Shown: positions 61,041 to 64,000 of the stretch, one piece after another
How the letters are laid out: each line of letters starts with the position of its first letter
How positions within the stretch are numbered: position 1 is the first letter of the stretch
Assembly: GCF_003672135.1 (NCBI RefSeq)
Contig: NC_039507.1
Coordinates: 3,611,624-3,675,623, forward strand
Source: Ooceraea biroi
Taxonomy: Eukaryota; Arthropoda; Insecta; Hymenoptera; Formicidae
Reading direction: 5' to 3'
DNA: 64,000 nucleotides
Made by a program: the position numbers and the translations under genes
Notes under the pieces: generated by a model
What the model was told of the DNA's origin: nothing
What the model saw: the letters and a program-made list of their open reading frames with translations, nothing else
Databases searched by the model: none

Positions 61041-63100
61041 ACGAAAGTCAGTATCAGTTATCAGTAACGTATACAGTTATGAGTACAGTAAATGGAGAAA
61101 AGACCCGTATACAGTAAGCCCACATTCCCGCCCAGATCTCTCCGTCATCTCTCACACGCACCTCGCCATCCCGTGCGCCACTTCGCATTGTTGCGCGCCG
61201 CGAACGGGGTTTCCCTTCGTGCTCGGTATCATCCCTCCCATCATTTCGTCCGTCGGACGGAGGGACAACGCGGAAGCCGGGAAATTCCCCGAACGTTCGA
61301 TTTGATGCCAGCACGCATCGTAAGGAGCTACAGGGACGAGGGGAGTCCTCGGACACGGCGTCAACACCATACCGATCCGACTATTCCACATCCACCCTCC
61401 CGCCCTCAGCTCCCCCATGACCTCTCTGGGAGAACCCTCGGACGTTACGAGGCAAGTCTTAGTGCAAGAAGGGGAGAACGAAAATGGCAATTGCATGATG
61501 CTAGCACAACCAACTGTAAACCCACCGTAATTCCGCCAGTTAACGCGCAACCCCCGCCGTACGAATCCGCGTCCAGCTGGCCGCGGCCCGGCCGATCTGA
61601 CGTCAGACGCGCAGGAAAAACCCTTTCGGCTATGCCGAAGGTGTATTTCGGACCGGAGTATATATATACAGAACGAGACGGATAAACGGATACACGCGAT
61701 ACATTCATCGTGCCGAGTACTCACACGCGACACGCTTTAGCAGATGCACAGATCCATTCTAACCGCGTTTTTCCACGAGCCGGACATTCCACGAGATTTT
61801 CTTACATACGTACCAATACACAAGAACAAGAACAACCAACAGCCACAATAACACGCATACATACACGAGCACACAAACGAGTACATATACGCGAGTATAC
61901 AAAAACGGGGAACACGTAATGAGATACTTAGGCGTCGTGCGCGTGCACGCGTGTCGTTATGCGCGCGAGCAACGGCGAAGCCGAGATCTTTTTGTCGTTA
62001 ATCGATGATTAACAGACTAAGCTCGCGCAAACCTTCAATCAGTCCCGATCCTACGATAGCTGCCAGATGTCTGGTGGTAAAGAGAGGATCATAGCTGACA
62101 CGAGCGGAAATGATTGCTGCGTAAATCACGAACCTGTCGATCTAGCACCGATCAAGTCCACTTCTGCAATGAACGCGTCGATCCAAAGTTGACACATTCG
62201 GACCTGTTGGGTCCCGCGATCATTGTGGATCATGGTACTGAAAGGAAGGAGGCTCGTCGTAGGCACGCCGCGATGCACGCGCGGGCACGCGCACGCGAAA
62301 CATTAGCCGTTCGATGATTATTATAACGATTATTAATTACTGCTATACCACTACCAATCGGTAGATTGACGACGAAAGGTCAAACGATGGAACAAAAATG
62401 CCGACGCGACGCAACATATTTTTTCCTCTATGAGTGTAAAACTATCTAAATGCAAAAAGGAGAAACACTTATTACCTACTATTAAACACTACTTAACTCG
62501 TAAGGAGCGACATAATTATATAAGGAGTAATATATTATATATACATATATTTTTGGTCATTACGCGAACGTGTGCGAAGCGAGAACGAGCCAAGGCTTTT
62601 GTTGGCGCGCGTAGGTGACGTTTTTCCACGAGGCGACAATATTTCTATAATCTCAGTTGTTTCGAGGCCAGCGTTCGACGCGAACGCGTCCCACGTTCTA
62701 GGTATGTTGGACGCGGCAAAATGACAAGAAAATATCGGAAAGCGATCTTCGTTGTTGAACATTGCCTATAACGACAGTGTTTCGGACAACACTCACATTG
62801 ATTTATTCGTCCGAACGATCAATGCAACAATACACGTTCAAAATGAATGCCCACGTCCGCTTGTTTCCCCAACTCCTTTTACTTACAGAAAGCTTGCGAT
62901 AAATGAAGTTTATAAACAATCTGAGAAATTTATATATTTTTTAAATAAGCGTTCTTTTTTTTAATTTCGAGATATCTAATATTAAAAAGATATGAAAAAT
63001 TTTATCCGTTTTTTGTGCAATGTATAATATAATGAATGTAAGTATAAGTATTGGAAGTAGACTTGAAATGATATTAAATAAAAGCTTTTTTTTAATTGGT
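61041..63100 (+). other. Probable Mblk-1 3' UTR and downstream DNA
   Basis: No splice acceptor or gene is recognised after the TAG. A 197-codon open stretch at 61092-61685 is out of frame with exon 9, has no recognisable domain and is most likely chance. The true 3' end is unknown; candidate signals are ATTAAA at 62481 and 62981 and AATAAA at 63077. Confidence 0.45.
63077..63082 (+). terminator. Candidate polyadenylation signal AATAAA
   Basis: This is the only canonical AATAAA I noticed on the + strand after the Mblk-1 stop, about 2 kb downstream, and it is followed by T-rich sequence. Variant ATTAAA hexamers at 62481 and 62981 are alternatives. Hexamers of this kind are common in AT-rich DNA, so assignment is tentative. 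Confidence 0.3.
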
Positions 63101-64000
63101 TTATTTCTATCCAACTTTATTTTATCCTCTGTTTTCGCCTTGGATGCACGAAGCTTTTCATTCTCGAAGCTTTCGTTTTCACGAGCAATTATGACGACGA
63201 AGATCGCGATCTTTCGGCGTCGCGCTATTGGATTAAATTGCGGTCCAAATTTAGGCAAGAATGGAAAAATGCGAACGCAAGAATTAGAACGTGGGAAATG
63301 GGAAACAGAAAGTTTAAAGAAAAAAAGGGATTGCAACGCGCGCGCGCCCGCATTCGACTCGGTTTCTCCAATACCAAAAGCGCAGACGCCCACTTTTTGA
63401 TACGAATACAAATTTTCTACCGCGTAGAAGGAAAGAGAGAAAGAGAGAAAGAGAGAGAAAAAAGAAAGAAAGAGGCTGCAGTTGCAGCAGCACGAGTGAA
63501 GGCGGCGTTGTAGCGTTTCTTCGCGAGGGAAAAGACTCGAATCTAGGAATGTTTTAATCTGTTTTCGTTTTTCATCGTGCGACATATTTATTGGGAACCA
63601 GCAGACCTATCGTGACCCGCCGGAACAGATTCTGGACGGACACTTTGGTCTCGATCGTCCGTCGCCGATTTGAAATAATGACGATACGAGTATCGAACGA
63701 ATGACGACTCGACGTATCGAACGGCCGCACGTCTCTCTCGTATTTAGTTTTCCGCGGATTCGCGCACGGTCGTGCACATTTAATCACGTTCGCGATTGTA
63801 GGAATACGAGAAATATAGCTGCGAATTCGGACACGTTAAATTTTCAAGATCGTCGTTGTTATAGAATATAATTTCTGCGCGAATATGGATAGGATGCTCC
63901 GTCAAAGTTCATGTAAGTCCGACATGGGAGAGGTGGTGGTGATTTTATTATTGAATGCGCATATGTGATTGAGAATTAAAAATCTTTCCAGTTTCAAAAC
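63101..64000. other. Downstream intergenic sequence
   Basis: Contains a GAAAGAGA-rich purine tract (about 63428-63472). No gene supported on either strand. Confidence 0.5.

Noticed and set aside
61092..61685. A 197-codon open frame in the 3' UTR
   Set aside because: Out of frame with exon 9, no splice site found to connect it, no recognised domain.

Overview
This window looks like insect nuclear DNA, most likely from an aculeate hymenopteran and probably an ant. The main evidence is one large intron-rich gene on the + strand. Its conceptual protein closely follows my memory of honey bee Mblk-1 (mushroom body large-type Kenyon cell-specific protein 1), the orthologue of Drosophila ecdysone-induced E93/Eip93F. 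No alignment was run. The ant suggestion is inference: the noncoding DNA carries many CpG-rich, GA/CT-rich low-complexity blocks and is less uniformly AT-rich than I would expect in honey bee.

The gene has nine coding exons from 20829 to 61040. All eight introns are GT-AG and the phases agree throughout, giving 4425 nt of CDS (1474 residues plus TAG). Exon 1 (20829-20922) encodes only 31 codons and is separated from exon 2 (42657-43492) by a 21.7 kb intron. The remaining exons are 43726-44034, 44744-44983, 45351-45430, 53265-53694, 57481-57718, 58585-59485 and 59744-61040. The protein has a short N-terminal Cys-containing helix, a Thr-rich and acidic region with basic nuclear-localisation-like patches, a CYFC motif, a PLDLS CtBP-binding motif, a first Pipsqueak-type helix-turn-helix, two LxxLL nuclear-receptor boxes, a second Pipsqueak-type helix-turn-helix, and a long Pro/Gln/Ser-rich C-terminus. 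This is the layout of a steroid-responsive DNA-binding transcriptional regulator that recruits co-repressors.

Regions: 1-19.3 kb is upstream sequence with no convincing gene. It holds GC-rich purine/pyrimidine blocks (1.2-2.1, 3.9-4.8, 8.7-9.1, 11.8-13.0 and 18.6-19.3 kb), a TTAA-flanked inverted-repeat element (5258-5497) and a duplicated CRE-containing 17-mer (16764 and 17004). The interval 19.3-20.83 kb is the probable promoter and 5' leader. It ends in a start-stop AUG-UGA just before the main AUG. Intron 1 contains a further CpG-rich block (22.3-24.1 kb), a decayed mariner-like transposase fragment (26.1-26.4 kb) and a clear hAT-type MITE with a perfect 8-bp target duplication (31976-32456). 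The interval 61.04-64 kb is 3' UTR plus downstream DNA with candidate polyadenylation signals.

I found no RNA genes, CRISPR arrays or other protein genes that I could support. Many ORFs in the window are artefacts of trinucleotide or GA/CT low complexity.
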